Source: Vibrio sp. Y2-5 (GTDB taxonomy: Bacteria; Pseudomonadota; Gammaproteobacteria; Enterobacterales; Vibrionaceae). Taken from it: a DNA stretch of 64,000 nucleotides. The position numbers and the translations under genes were made by a program. This document shows, in pieces, positions 26,843 to 35,883 of this stretch. The stretch's first letter is position 1; every line of letters begins with the position of its first letter. The notes below the pieces were generated by a model. It was not told where the DNA came from, made no database searches, and was given only the letters and a program-made list of their open reading frames with translations. The stretch is taken from positions 124,353 through 188,352 of the forward strand of contig NZ_JACVEG010000007.1 in assembly GCF_014596725.1 (NCBI RefSeq), read 5' to 3'.

Positions 26843-28783
26843 ATGAATCTAAATAATTTAACAATATCTGAAAATATAAAAAATATATTTTCAGATTTTT
26901 TCGACACTGTAGTATCAAGAAACTGCCATCCAGAAGAAATTAAAAAAATGTGGTGTTCAGATGTGATTGATGCTTTCAATCTTAGTATGCGTAGTGCAGA
27001 CTTGTACAAGTTACGTTCGATGATTGAATGCGAACTATCTGATATTAATTTTTCCCATACGCTTGAAAAAGAATTTAAATATAAAGAATTAGTATCACTA
27101 CTGTTTGAACAACTATCCTCGGAGTTAAATCTAAATACAAATAAGGGCCGGTTTGTTAGTAAATGCATAGAACTGGAACTCAATCTTGAAATGAAACATC
27201 AATATATTAATATTGATGTCGTCGAATTTATTAAGTCTTGCTATAACAAAGGGATTGATGTTTATATTGTTTCTGATTTTTATATGGACTCAAGTTTTAT
27301 GGAACAATTGCTTAGACATCATAAAATTGAGAGATTTATTAAAAAGGTATATGTTTCAAGTGAGTGTCTAAGTTCAAAGCGTACTGGAGCTTTATATAGA
27401 AAAGTAATATGTGAAAATGATATTTGTACCACTGAAACGCTAATGATAGGTGATAATTATCACAGTGATTATGTAAAAGCACTAGAAGAAGATTTGTCTT
27501 CAGTACATATTGACAGGAATGAGACATTTCAGTTTTACGAACAGTCTTTAATTAAGAATAATATCAAAGAGTTACGCTGTCGGCTGAATGAGAAATTTAG
27601 AGATGATAAATCCATTAGTTTTTGCTGGATGGCTATACCGTTATATGTATTTATAAAAAAACTGACATTGAATCTAGAGTTTAATCAAATTAAGAATATT
27701 ATATTTCTAGCCAGAGAGGGGGAGTTTTTAAAAGAAATATATGACAATTTATCAAACTCAACAACTACCCAAAGCCACTATATGTATGCTTCTCGAAGGG
27801 CTACATATTTGCCTTCATTAAAAAATTTGGCCGAGGAAAGTTTCAGTAAACTACTAGAACAATACCCTAGGATTTCTCTGAAATCATTTATTAGTTCTCT
27901 TGGATTAGATAAACATCTGAATAGCTTTCAAGATGCATTACCTGATCTATCATTTGAAGAACAGTATGAAAATTTAGAGAGTAGTGATGAATTTAAAAAA
28001 CTAATTTCTAACCCAGTTTTTTGCAAAGTATATGATAGAGAAAGAGCTAGACAAAAAAAATATCTCAATGAGTACATTGATTATTTAGTAGGTAAAGAGG
28101 AGCTTCACTTAGTTGATGTTGGGTGGAGAGGGAGTATACAAGATAATATTAGGAGTGCGACGGGTAGGAACACTACAGGCTACTACTGTAGTGTCTTAAG
28201 TGGTGCTAGTGTTAGTGATGATAGTATTAAGCACGGGCTATTGTTTCGACAATTCGGAACTAATAAAACTAGTATATATAATGAGTTTAGAGCTGCATTT
28301 GAAATATTTTGTTCAGCTTCACATGGTAGCTTAATTAAATATACCAGTTTTCCTAGTTTTGGTGAATTAGAACACAACGATTATGAGAGCAATTTATACA
28401 CATCAAAAATCAGACCGTATCAAGAAAGGCTTTTAGATATAATATTATGGTTAGAGAGCAGTCGAGAAAAATATGCTTTATCTACAAAGGAGTTTGAAAA
28501 TGAACTTATTAATTACTATGCTAAAGGTGTTCTTTTGCCAAGAGAAGTTGAAATAAAGGAAATTTCCGAAATAAAACATTATGAGAACTTTGGAACATTT
28601 GACTATTCGGTGTTGGGAGGGGGGCGGAATAAATCAAGGTTAGGTTACTTAATGGGTGTGGCTAAAAATCCTTCTTTTGAAATAGGTAAAGAATGGTGGA
28701 AGCCTGTTGCTTTTTATAATAACGGCTGCTCTTTTTTGATGTACGTCTATTATCTATATAAAAAATATAAATTAGGTTTTTAA
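26843..28783 (+). CDS. Large HAD-domain protein of a polysaccharide cluster (COG5610-like)
   Basis: A 646-residue protein. The first about 230 residues are a HAD-like hydrolase module: SDFFDTVVSR (D-x-D-type motif I, here DFFDT), DVYIVSDFYMD (motif II Ser), K in SSKRTGALYRK (motif III) and MIGDNYHSDY (motif IV). The remaining about 400 residues hold conserved-looking segments IIFLAREGEFLKEIY and HLVDVGWRGSIQDNI but no fold I can name. Such HAD-plus-unknown proteins occur in O-antigen and capsule clusters, and I recall them under COG5610; no reaction is established. Gap of 17 bases from the methyltransferase. Confidence 0.75.
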   Translation: MNLNNLTISENIKNIFSDFFDTVVSRNCHPEEIKKMWCSDVIDAFNLSMRSADLYKLRSMIECELSDINFSHTLEKEFKYKELVSLLFEQLSSELNLNTNKGRFVSKCIELELNLEMKHQYINIDVVEFIKSCYNKGIDVYIVSDFYMDSSFMEQLLRHHKIERFIKKVYVSSECLSSKRTGALYRKVICENDICTTETLMIGDNYHSDYVKALEEDLSSVHIDRNETFQFYEQSLIKNNIKELRCRLNEKFRDDKSISFCWMAIPLYVFIKKLTLNLEFNQIKNIIFLAREGEFLKEIYDNLSNSTTTQSHYMYASRRATYLPSLKNLAEESFSKLLEQYPRISLKSFISSLGLDKHLNSFQDALPDLSFEEQYENLESSDEFKKLISNPVFCKVYDRERARQKKYLNEYIDYLVGKEELHLVDVGWRGSIQDNIRSATGRNTTGYYCSVLSGASVSDDSIKHGLLFRQFGTNKTSIYNEFRAAFEIFCSASHGSLIKYTSFPSFGELEHNDYESNLYTSKIRPYQERLLDIILWLESSREKYALSTKEFENELINYYAKGVLLPREVEIKEISEIKHYENFGTFDYSVLGGGRNKSRLGYLMGVAKNPSFEIGKEWWKPVAFYNNGCSFLMYVYYLYKKYKLGF

Positions 28784-28784
28784 T

Positions 28785-29999
28785 ATGAATGTTTGTTTTT
28801 TGCTTTTTAGCCCTGACATTAGCGGTGGTACTAATGTGATTTTTGAGCATGCAACAAGAATGCTTCAGTTTGATAATGAAGTAACTATTGTTACAGATGA
28901 TAAAGTTAATACAAAAAGAATAGAATGGTTTCCAGGTGCTGAGAAAGTTACTTGGAAAACTTATAATGAAGTTCAGGGCGAATTATTTGATTTAGCTATT
29001 GCTACATGGTGGAAGACTACATTCTCATTGCATAAAGTTAAAGCAAAAAAATATGCATATTTTGTCCAATCGATAGAGTCAAAGTTTTATCCTGAAGAAG
29101 AAGTTATTCTAAGAAATTTAGTTGAGCAAACTTACACGCTTCAAGTTGAGTTTATAACTGAAGCCAGTTGGATAAAAGAATATTTGTTTGATAATTACGC
29201 TGTAAATGCTCACTTAGTTAGAAATGGAGTGCGCAAAGAGTATTTCAATGAACAAATCGAACCTATATGTAAAAGAGAGCCTAATAAAACAAGATTATTG
29301 ATTGAAGGACCTTTAAACGTGTCCTTTAAGAATACCGAACTAGCTTTAGAAATTGCAAAGAAAAGTAATGCAGATGAAGTTTGGCTGCTAACATCAACAC
29401 CAGTAGGCGCAATGAAAGGTGTTGATAAACTATTTAGCCGTGTTCCTATATCCAAAGTAGGACAAATATATGCCTCTTGCGATATTTTAGTTAAGCTATC
29501 TACTGTTGAGGGCATGTTTGGACCACCTTTAGAAGCTTTCCATTGTGGTTGTACATCGATTACTTACGATGTTACAGGCTATGATGAATATATAAAACAC
29601 TCGTCTAATGCTTTAGTGTCTTTTACAAGAGAAGACGAAGAAGTTCTAAACTTTATTAATCAGTTGTGTGCTGATAAAAAGATGATTGACAATTTGAAAT
29701 TTGAAGCTCTCAACACTGCTAATGATTGGCCGGACTGGGATAGTAGTTCCAAAGTATTTAACGATATTTGTTTAAACATCGTCAGCTCTGAAGTTAAGCA
29801 TAATTACACAAGCTCTTTCAAAGCAGCAAGCTTAATGTGGGATACCTATTGGCAATCTGTTGAAAGTACTAAAATAGGAAATGCTTCAAAGTACAAACAA
29901 ATAAGGTTTAAGGCGCTTAACTATATTAATAATAATTTCCCCAACCTATTTTTTAAACTTAGAAAAATAAAATACAAAATAGGTTCGTATAGTAGATAA
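28785..29999 (+). CDS. GT4-family glycosyltransferase
   Basis: A 404-residue GT-B enzyme. Its N-terminal acceptor domain starts CFLLFSPDISGGTNVIFEHA. Its C-terminal donor domain has LVKLSTVEGMFGPPLEAFHCGC, where the two glutamates are the E-x(7)-E-type motif of GT4 enzymes. It starts one base after the HAD gene stop. No membrane segment. The N-terminal GGTNVIFEHA pattern resembles WsaF-type rhamnosyltransferases, and with rmlBADC upstream a rhamnosyl transfer is likely but unproven. Confidence 0.82.
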   Translation: MNVCFLLFSPDISGGTNVIFEHATRMLQFDNEVTIVTDDKVNTKRIEWFPGAEKVTWKTYNEVQGELFDLAIATWWKTTFSLHKVKAKKYAYFVQSIESKFYPEEEVILRNLVEQTYTLQVEFITEASWIKEYLFDNYAVNAHLVRNGVRKEYFNEQIEPICKREPNKTRLLIEGPLNVSFKNTELALEIAKKSNADEVWLLTSTPVGAMKGVDKLFSRVPISKVGQIYASCDILVKLSTVEGMFGPPLEAFHCGCTSITYDVTGYDEYIKHSSNALVSFTREDEEVLNFINQLCADKKMIDNLKFEALNTANDWPDWDSSSKVFNDICLNIVSSEVKHNYTSSFKAASLMWDTYWQSVESTKIGNASKYKQIRFKALNYINNNFPNLFFKLRKIKYKIGSYSR

Positions 30000-30008
30000 A
30001 TATCGTAC

Positions 30009-30893
30009 ATGAATGATTTTAAATATGACGTTATAATTTGTACTTATAACGGAGAGAAATATATTCGAGACCAAATAAAAAGTATAATTGGTCAAGAAAA
30101 TAAGCCGGCTAATATTATTTTGTCTGACGACGGTTCTACAGATTATACGCTAGAAGTAGTTAAGAGTTTATTCCATGAGTTGAGTTATACTAATTACAGG
30201 ATAATAAATGGGCCAAGGAAAGGGGTAACGTATAATTTCCTTCAATCATTAAGACACAGTAAAAGTGAGTATGTTTTATTTTCAGATCAAGACGATATCT
30301 GGTTAGACAATAAAATTGAATTGTATGAAGAAGAAGCTAATAAATGTAGTGCTAACGTTGCTACACTTTATTTTTCTGATTCGTTATTAATAAATGAGGT
30401 AGGAGAGGTTACGCAAACTAGTTTCTTTGAGTACCAAAATTTAGATTTTAATACAGTTAGGGATGGTAGTATTTTATATCAAAATTGTGTTCAAGGGGCT
30501 ACGATAATGATTAACAGTAAGTTAAGAGATGCTGTGATTAAATCTTTGAATATAATAAATATTGACAATATTGCCATGCATGATTGGTGGATTGCTGTTG
30601 TGGCAAGTTCGATAGGGCGCCCCATATTTGTTAGCGAACCTACTATCAAATACAGACAGCATGGCGGAAATTTGGTTGGAGCAAGGAGAAAGAGAAATCT
30701 GGCTCACAACTTAATTTATATTGAAGATACAATTGCGTCATTAAAAATAGTAGCGAAGCAAATCGTAGAATATAGACGATTTAAAGAAAAATCTATCAGC
30801 ATTAAAGATTTAACACGTAGTCAAACGAGAAGTTGTTCAATATTTAAGCGTGTTATTTTGAACGCTTTTGCTTTTTATTACTCCTTTAAATGA
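30009..30893 (+). CDS. GT2 glycosyltransferase, rhamnosyltransferase-like
   Basis: A 294-residue GT-A enzyme with VIICTYNGEKYIRDQI, ILSDDGSTDYT and LFSDQDDIWLDNKI. The SDQDDIW motif is typical of the RfbF/RgpB-like rhamnosyl and related transferases. A C-terminal KYRQHGGNLVGARR segment matches the same family. It sits in the operon after the GT4 gene and is the last gene clearly belonging to the ABC-exported backbone before the next module. Rhamnose as donor is inferred. Confidence 0.82.
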   Translation: MNDFKYDVIICTYNGEKYIRDQIKSIIGQENKPANIILSDDGSTDYTLEVVKSLFHELSYTNYRIINGPRKGVTYNFLQSLRHSKSEYVLFSDQDDIWLDNKIELYEEEANKCSANVATLYFSDSLLINEVGEVTQTSFFEYQNLDFNTVRDGSILYQNCVQGATIMINSKLRDAVIKSLNIINIDNIAMHDWWIAVVASSIGRPIFVSEPTIKYRQHGGNLVGARRKRNLAHNLIYIEDTIASLKIVAKQIVEYRRFKEKSISIKDLTRSQTRSCSIFKRVILNAFAFYYSFK

Positions 30894-30905
30894 GTTTATT
30901 ATAAT

Positions 30906-32834
30906 ATGCAAACCAATACAAAAAGACTTGGTTATAACATGTTTGTAGGAATCATATTTTCGTTTCTCCTTACGTGTTACTCTATTGTGAATAATTTAGA
31001 TGCTGATGTTAAATCTCAATATTTGGTTACGATAGTTGCTACAGGTAATTCTTCAGATTACAGTAAGGGCAAAGAAATATGGCTGTATAAAATAGAAGGA
31101 AAGAACTGGCAAGTTAAGTCTTATGACGATGGTTGGGAAAATAGAAATGGTGTATGGGTTTCATACAAACAACAACCAGCCAAGTTGACATTGTCTTCGG
31201 AGTCTTTACCATCTCTAACCTTTGCTACGCATCCTTATTCAGGTCTTGTTACTATTATATCAAATGGGAATGAATATAGTTATAATCTATATAGTAAATA
31301 TCAAAAATTCATAGAGATAACTCCTTTTAATATATGGGGGAATTTTGATATTTTCCTATTTATATTTCTATTCATTATTTTTTCTATATTCAGCTATACT
31401 CTTTCTTTATTGATGAAAGAGAAAACGTATAGTATTTTTCTTGTCTCAGTGATTAGTTTTATAGTTGCGTCAATCGTTTTATATGCTTTCTACCCAGGTA
31501 CATATACGAACGATTCAGCAGATCAACTACATCAAGCGATTACTTCTAATTATAATGATTGGCATCCACCGCTTATGTCATTTTTTTGGTCAATGTTACT
31601 TTCATATACCCAAAGCTATCCAATTTTATATTCAATTATAGTGGTTTTACTTGTGTTGGGGATGTTAGGCGTTTCAGTATTTTTGGTTATTGAGCATAGA
31701 TATATAACTGCTTTATTTACCCCACTGTTAGTATTTACTCCATATATAGTTAATTTTATAGGAGTTGTTTGGAAAGATGTATTCCTAGCAGCTTTTCTTC
31801 TCTTATCTGTTTCCATTCTTCTATTTACCAACTACAGTAAAAATAGATATTTATTGCTTTTTATTTATACATCTTCGATACTGTTTAGTATTATCGCAGT
31901 GGGTATAAGAACTAACGCAGTTTTCATTCTTATTTTTATGATTTCTTACGCATCTTATAACATATTTAACGGAAAGCTGAAATTATTAAAAACACTAATG
32001 GTGACTGCTTTTATTACGTTATTAGTATTTTGGGCTAATGGTGAATTTAAAAAAAATATTAACTCCGTGGAATCTTACCCTATTCAGTATCTACAATTGT
32101 ATGACTTGGCTGGTATTTCAACGAGAATTGGAACATCTCTTTTCCCTGAGTATATAACAAAATCTGAAGCCTATAATTTTGAGGCAGTTAAAAGCTACTA
32201 TATTGAATCGTTACAAACTACTGGAAATGCAAATAAACTAGTCTTTCTAAGAGATAAAGAACCCTCAATCTTACCTCTTACTATTAATAAGGAAAATTTG
32301 TCTGCATTAAAATCTGCATGGCTTAAATCAATTTTCGAAGAGCCTGTCGCATATATTAAACATAGACTTTCACTAATGAAATTCTTCTTGTTCAGTGGGT
32401 TCTATTCTACACAAATGCCTTCAAATGATGCTAGTAGAGAGCTGCTTTTTTCTAATTTTGAAATGAAGAATATTAGTGGGGAATATGATAAATATTTTAG
32501 GTTATATAGTCAGATGGCTATCTTATCAATTGTGGAATATTTTAATATACATGGGGTTATCAATGGTTTTTATGTGCTTTTATTTAATATTCTTACATTG
32601 GCACTTTCGTTGTTTATTAAGAAAGATAAAAATATTTTTAGGTTGATAGTGTTACTATCTACAACTTCTTTACTTTACTATGCTCCTTATATTATTTTTC
32701 TACCAGCGTCGGATTTTAGATATTTATACTGGCCTAGCGTGGCGGCTTCCATATGTATATTTATATTTTTTAGTATAATTTTTGAAACGATTTATAAAAG
32801 TTCAGAGGTTTTTTTATGTCGAAAGATGGGTTAA
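30906..32834 (+). CDS. Large polytopic membrane protein, GT-C glycosyltransferase-like
   Basis: A 642-residue protein. One N-terminal membrane segment (about 12-30) is followed by a periplasmic beta-rich domain of about 110 residues, then about ten or eleven membrane segments. After the second membrane helix lies FYPGTYTNDSADQLHQA, an acidic first loop, followed by NDWHPPLMSFFW. Such a loop with Asp and His residues is the usual catalytic site of GT-C enzymes, which use polyprenyl-phosphate sugars in the periplasm. It resembles uncharacterised DUF6020-type proteins as I recall them. It overlaps the next gene by 19 bases. Proposed role: transfer of the sugar made by the following genes. Confidence 0.7.
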   Translation: MQTNTKRLGYNMFVGIIFSFLLTCYSIVNNLDADVKSQYLVTIVATGNSSDYSKGKEIWLYKIEGKNWQVKSYDDGWENRNGVWVSYKQQPAKLTLSSESLPSLTFATHPYSGLVTIISNGNEYSYNLYSKYQKFIEITPFNIWGNFDIFLFIFLFIIFSIFSYTLSLLMKEKTYSIFLVSVISFIVASIVLYAFYPGTYTNDSADQLHQAITSNYNDWHPPLMSFFWSMLLSYTQSYPILYSIIVVLLVLGMLGVSVFLVIEHRYITALFTPLLVFTPYIVNFIGVVWKDVFLAAFLLLSVSILLFTNYSKNRYLLLFIYTSSILFSIIAVGIRTNAVFILIFMISYASYNIFNGKLKLLKTLMVTAFITLLVFWANGEFKKNINSVESYPIQYLQLYDLAGISTRIGTSLFPEYITKSEAYNFEAVKSYYIESLQTTGNANKLVFLRDKEPSILPLTINKENLSALKSAWLKSIFEEPVAYIKHRLSLMKFFLFSGFYSTQMPSNDASRELLFSNFEMKNISGEYDKYFRLYSQMAILSIVEYFNIHGVINGFYVLLFNILTLALSLFIKKDKNIFRLIVLLSTTSLLYYAPYIIFLPASDFRYLYWPSVAASICIFIFFSIIFETIYKSSEVFLCRKMG

Positions 32835-33598
32835 TAGGATATACAGGGTTTGTCGGACAAACTTTGTTAAAGCAGAGGCATTTTGATGCGTTATATCGCT
32901 CCATTAACATAGATGAAATTATTGGTTGTGATTTTGACACAATTGTTTGCGCTGGAGCTCCGGCTGTTAAGTGGTTGGCGAATAAAGAACCGGATAGTGA
33001 CAAAAAAAATATCGAAAATTTGATTTTTCATTTGTCAAAGATAAGAGCTAAAAAGTTTATTCTGATTAGTACAGTTGATGTTTTCAGTTCTCCCAATTTG
33101 TCTAATGAAGAAACTTTTGTAAATAAGGAAAGCCTTCATGCTTATGGATTGCATAGGAGACTTTTAGAAGAGTTTGTTGAAAAAAACTTTGATGATTATA
33201 TTATTGTAAGGCTTCCTGGATTAGTTGGTCCGGGATTAAAGAAAAATGTTATTTATGATTTTCAAAATAATAATAATATATCTTCAATAGATAGTCGGTC
33301 TGTTTTCCAGTTTTATCCAATGGTTAATCTTTGGCAGGATATAGAAATCGCCATAAAAAATAATTTAAAAATTATCCATTTAACATCCGAACCAATTAGT
33401 ACAGCAGAAATTGCTGATAAGGTATTTGGCATAAAAGACTTCCAAAATGAAGTGTTAGATATCCCACCTAAATATGATTTTCAAACAAATTATGTAGATA
33501 TTTATGAAGGCAAACTTAACTATCAATATTCAAAAAAAGAAGTCTTATTGTCGATTAGATCTTATGCTCAGTCTGAGCTAAAAGGAATGAATTCGTGA
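32816..33598 (+). CDS. Short NAD(P)-dependent epimerase/reductase-like protein (SDR fold)
   Basis: A 260-residue protein with GLIGYTGFVGQTL as the nucleotide-binding loop (G-x-x-G-x-x-G), CAGAPAVKWLANKEP, the catalytic-type Ser/Thr in FILISTVDVF and HAYGLHRRLLEEFV, where Tyr sits but the expected Lys at +4 is replaced by Arg (Y-G-L-H-R). It resembles RmlD-like reductases in length. The changed Y-x-x-x-K motif may mean altered chemistry or a binding role. Its start lies inside the 3' end of the GT-C gene and its stop overlaps the next start. Confidence 0.75.
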   Translation: MSKDGLIGYTGFVGQTLLKQRHFDALYRSINIDEIIGCDFDTIVCAGAPAVKWLANKEPDSDKKNIENLIFHLSKIRAKKFILISTVDVFSSPNLSNEETFVNKESLHAYGLHRRLLEEFVEKNFDDYIIVRLPGLVGPGLKKNVIYDFQNNNNISSIDSRSVFQFYPMVNLWQDIEIAIKNNLKIIHLTSEPISTAEIADKVFGIKDFQNEVLDIPPKYDFQTNYVDIYEGKLNYQYSKKEVLLSIRSYAQSELKGMNS

Positions 33599-34407
33599 TT
33601 TCAATATCAAATATTGCTTGGGATGTAGATTTTGATGATGAGATGTCGGGTTTACTTATATCTTATGGGGTTAATTATATTGATATCGCTCATGCTAAAT
33701 ATTTTAATAATCCTGAAAATATTTCTGATGACGAAATTAGGATTATTAATTCATATTGGTCTTCAAAAGGTATAAAGCCTTTAGGTATGCAATCATTGCT
33801 TTTTGGTACAACAGGTCTAAATTTATTTGGTGACAAAGAAGTAAAAAATAGAATGCTGACGCATTTATCTAATATCTGCCGAATTGGGAATAAATTGGAT
33901 GCGAGAAAACTAGTTTTTGGTTCTCCTCGAAATAGAGATCGTTCTGAAATACCAGATAGTAAGCTATTGGATATTGCCCTACCTTTTTTTTACGATCTAG
34001 GTGAAATGGCATTAAGTAATAATGTTATAGTTTGTTTAGAGCCTAATCCTGAATGTTATAACTCAAACTTTATGACCAATAGTCTAGACACCGCAAAAAT
34101 AGTAGAATTAGTAGGACATTCTAATATAAAGATGCAGTTGGACACAGGCGCTATGAATATTAATGATGAGTGTCCTAAGAAAATAATAGAATCAATATAC
34201 CCATATGTAGGGCATATACATATTAGCGAACCTCAGCTAAGGCCATTATCGTTTGATAGTAAGTATCATTCAAAAGTTGCACCTGTTGTTAATGAGTATT
34301 TCCCTAATGTTCCATTGGCAATTGAAATGCTCACTACTTCGAAAGATGTATGTATACAAGAAGTTGAAGTAGCGGTCAATTTAGTACAAAAACTTTATAA
34401 GCGTTAA
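33595..34407 (+). CDS. Sugar phosphate isomerase/epimerase-like TIM-barrel protein
   Basis: A 270-residue AP-endonuclease-2/xylose-isomerase-type barrel: ISISNIAWD start, LVFGSPRNRD, VIVCLEPNPECYNSNF (metal Glu), MQLDTGAMNIND (metal Asp), VGHIHISEPQL (His and Glu) and PLAIEMLTTSKD (Glu). The full set of metal ligands of the family is visible, so it is probably an active epimerase or isomerase. It starts with GTG overlapping the SDR stop (GTGA). The substrate is unknown; context suggests a nucleotide-linked or lipid-linked sugar. Confidence 0.82.
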   Translation: MISISNIAWDVDFDDEMSGLLISYGVNYIDIAHAKYFNNPENISDDEIRIINSYWSSKGIKPLGMQSLLFGTTGLNLFGDKEVKNRMLTHLSNICRIGNKLDARKLVFGSPRNRDRSEIPDSKLLDIALPFFYDLGEMALSNNVIVCLEPNPECYNSNFMTNSLDTAKIVELVGHSNIKMQLDTGAMNINDECPKKIIESIYPYVGHIHISEPQLRPLSFDSKYHSKVAPVVNEYFPNVPLAIEMLTTSKDVCIQEVEVAVNLVQKLYKR

Positions 34408-34410
34408 ATT

Positions 34411-34761
34411 ATGAAATGGTTGATTTTAATTTTAGGTGTTTTATCCAATGCATCAGCCAGTACTTTGATAAAAGTTGCTATGACAGAGCGGAAGCAAGCA
34501 ATAAGTATTAGAGAGCCCTTAACTATACTAGCAAATTGGCCTTTATTCATCGGTGTACTTTTATATGGAGCTGCGTTTGTCCTTTACGCATTGGCACTAA
34601 CCAAATTGCCACTTAATGTTGCGCATCCTATATTAACAAGTGGTTCTATAGCTTTAGTCGCAATAGCATCTGTAGTCATGTTTGGTGAAAGCATGAGCAT
34701 CCTAAATATGTTGGGTGTATTGATGATTATGGGTGGCGTAGTAGCATTAACTATAAGGTAA
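34411..34761 (+). CDS. Small four-helix transporter, EmrE/ArnE-ArnF-like (candidate lipid-linked sugar flippase)
   Basis: A 116-residue protein with four hydrophobic segments (about 1-20, 38-60, 66-88, 93-114) of the SMR/DMT fold. The segment ALALTKLPLNVAHPILTSGSIALVAI and the C-terminal LNMLGVLMIMGGVVAL resemble ArnE, ArnF and other EamA-type sub-units that flip undecaprenyl-phosphate sugars. It has the short length of SMR proteins, so it would act as a dimer. Located between a sugar isomerase-like gene and an oxidoreductase, and upstream of a GtrB-like GT2, a flippase role is more likely than drug efflux. Confidence 0.78.
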   Translation: MKWLILILGVLSNASASTLIKVAMTERKQAISIREPLTILANWPLFIGVLLYGAAFVLYALALTKLPLNVAHPILTSGSIALVAIASVVMFGESMSILNMLGVLMIMGGVVALTIR

Positions 34762-34764
34762 TTT

Positions 34765-35883
34765 ATGAAAAATTATCAAATTGCAATAATTGGTGGCGGC
34801 TTCTTTGGCCTATATCTAGCCGAGTTTTTTAATAAACTAGGTAAATCAGTTGTGGTATTGGAAAAAGAATCTGATGCAATGCAAAGAGCTTCTTATGTAA
34901 ATCAAGCTCGAGTACATAATGGTTATCATTATCCAAGAAGTATACTTACAGCTCTAAGATCTAGAATTTCGTTTCCTCGTTTTGTTGATGAGTTTTCATC
35001 ATGTATCAAAAATGATTTTGATAAATACTATATGATATCAACAAAACTTGGAAAAGTATCTCCAAATCAGTTTGTTAAATTTTGTGAGCGAATTGGAGCA
35101 ACTTGCGATCCGGCTCCAAATCATATAAAAAAACTAACCAATCCTCAGATGATTGATGCGATTTACAGAACAAAAGAATACGCTTTTGATTCGTCTATTT
35201 TAAAAGAAATTATGTTGGATAGGTTAGATAAGCCTAACTTAGAATTATTTTTTGATTCTAGAGTAGTAAATGTTAGAAAATCTGATTCTTCAAATAAGTT
35301 GCAATTAGCTATAGAATCAGAACGATGTGATAACATTATTACTGCTGATCAGGTTTTCAATTGTACATATTCTTTATTAAACTCTTTGTTATCGAGGTCT
35401 GGTATTGATTTAATCCCTCTTAGGCATGAAATGACGGAAATGGCTATTGTAGATATGCCCGACGATTTCAGTAACCTTGGTATTACAGTTATGTGTGGAC
35501 CATTTTTCTCTGCTATGCCTTTTCCATCAAAGAATGCTCACTCATTTAGTCACGTTAGATATACACCACATTACGAATGGAGTGATGGGTCTTCACAATA
35601 TATTGATGCTCATGAGCATTACAATCTTTCAGAAAAGAAATCCGCTTGGAAAAGTATGCAGCTAGATGCTCAGAGATATATTCCATCTTTTAAAGATATC
35701 CAATATAAAGAGTCAATATGGGAAGTTAAGACTATTTTACCTAGAAGTGATTCAGACGATTCAAGACCTATATTATTTAAAGCAAATTATGCGATGCGCG
35801 GGTTTCATTGTATTATGGGTGGGAAAATAGATAATGTATATGACGCGATTAAAACTATTATAGACTTAGGTTTAGACAGATGA
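34765..35883 (+). CDS. FAD-dependent oxidoreductase, DAO (D-amino-acid oxidase) fold
   Basis: A 372-residue flavoprotein. The N-terminal dinucleotide-binding motif is IAIIGGGFFGLYLAEFF (G-x-G-x-x-G) with the ribose-binding acid at VVLEKE. Then come QARVHNGYHYPRS and a C-terminal second FAD segment RGFHCIMGGKIDNVYDAI. This is the DAO family (glycerol-3-phosphate dehydrogenase, glycine oxidase and relatives), not the vanillyl-alcohol-oxidase family of DprE1. Its stop overlaps the next start (ATGA). It may oxidise an alcohol or amine of the sugar made in this cassette; the substrate is unknown. Confidence 0.82.
   Translation: MKNYQIAIIGGGFFGLYLAEFFNKLGKSVVVLEKESDAMQRASYVNQARVHNGYHYPRSILTALRSRISFPRFVDEFSSCIKNDFDKYYMISTKLGKVSPNQFVKFCERIGATCDPAPNHIKKLTNPQMIDAIYRTKEYAFDSSILKEIMLDRLDKPNLELFFDSRVVNVRKSDSSNKLQLAIESERCDNIITADQVFNCTYSLLNSLLSRSGIDLIPLRHEMTEMAIVDMPDDFSNLGITVMCGPFFSAMPFPSKNAHSFSHVRYTPHYEWSDGSSQYIDAHEHYNLSEKKSAWKSMQLDAQRYIPSFKDIQYKESIWEVKTILPRSDSDDSRPILFKANYAMRGFHCIMGGKIDNVYDAIKTIIDLGLDR

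Noticed and set aside
34411-34761. Multidrug efflux pump (EmrE) role
   Set aside because: Length fits, but the gene is embedded in an overlapping glycan operon, and its sequence is nearer to ArnE/ArnF-type subunits.
34765-35883. UDP-galactopyranose mutase (Glf)
   Set aside because: The size is similar and it is an FAD protein in a glycan locus, but the motifs after the FAD loop (HNGYHYPRS) and the C-terminal segment fit the DAO family better.
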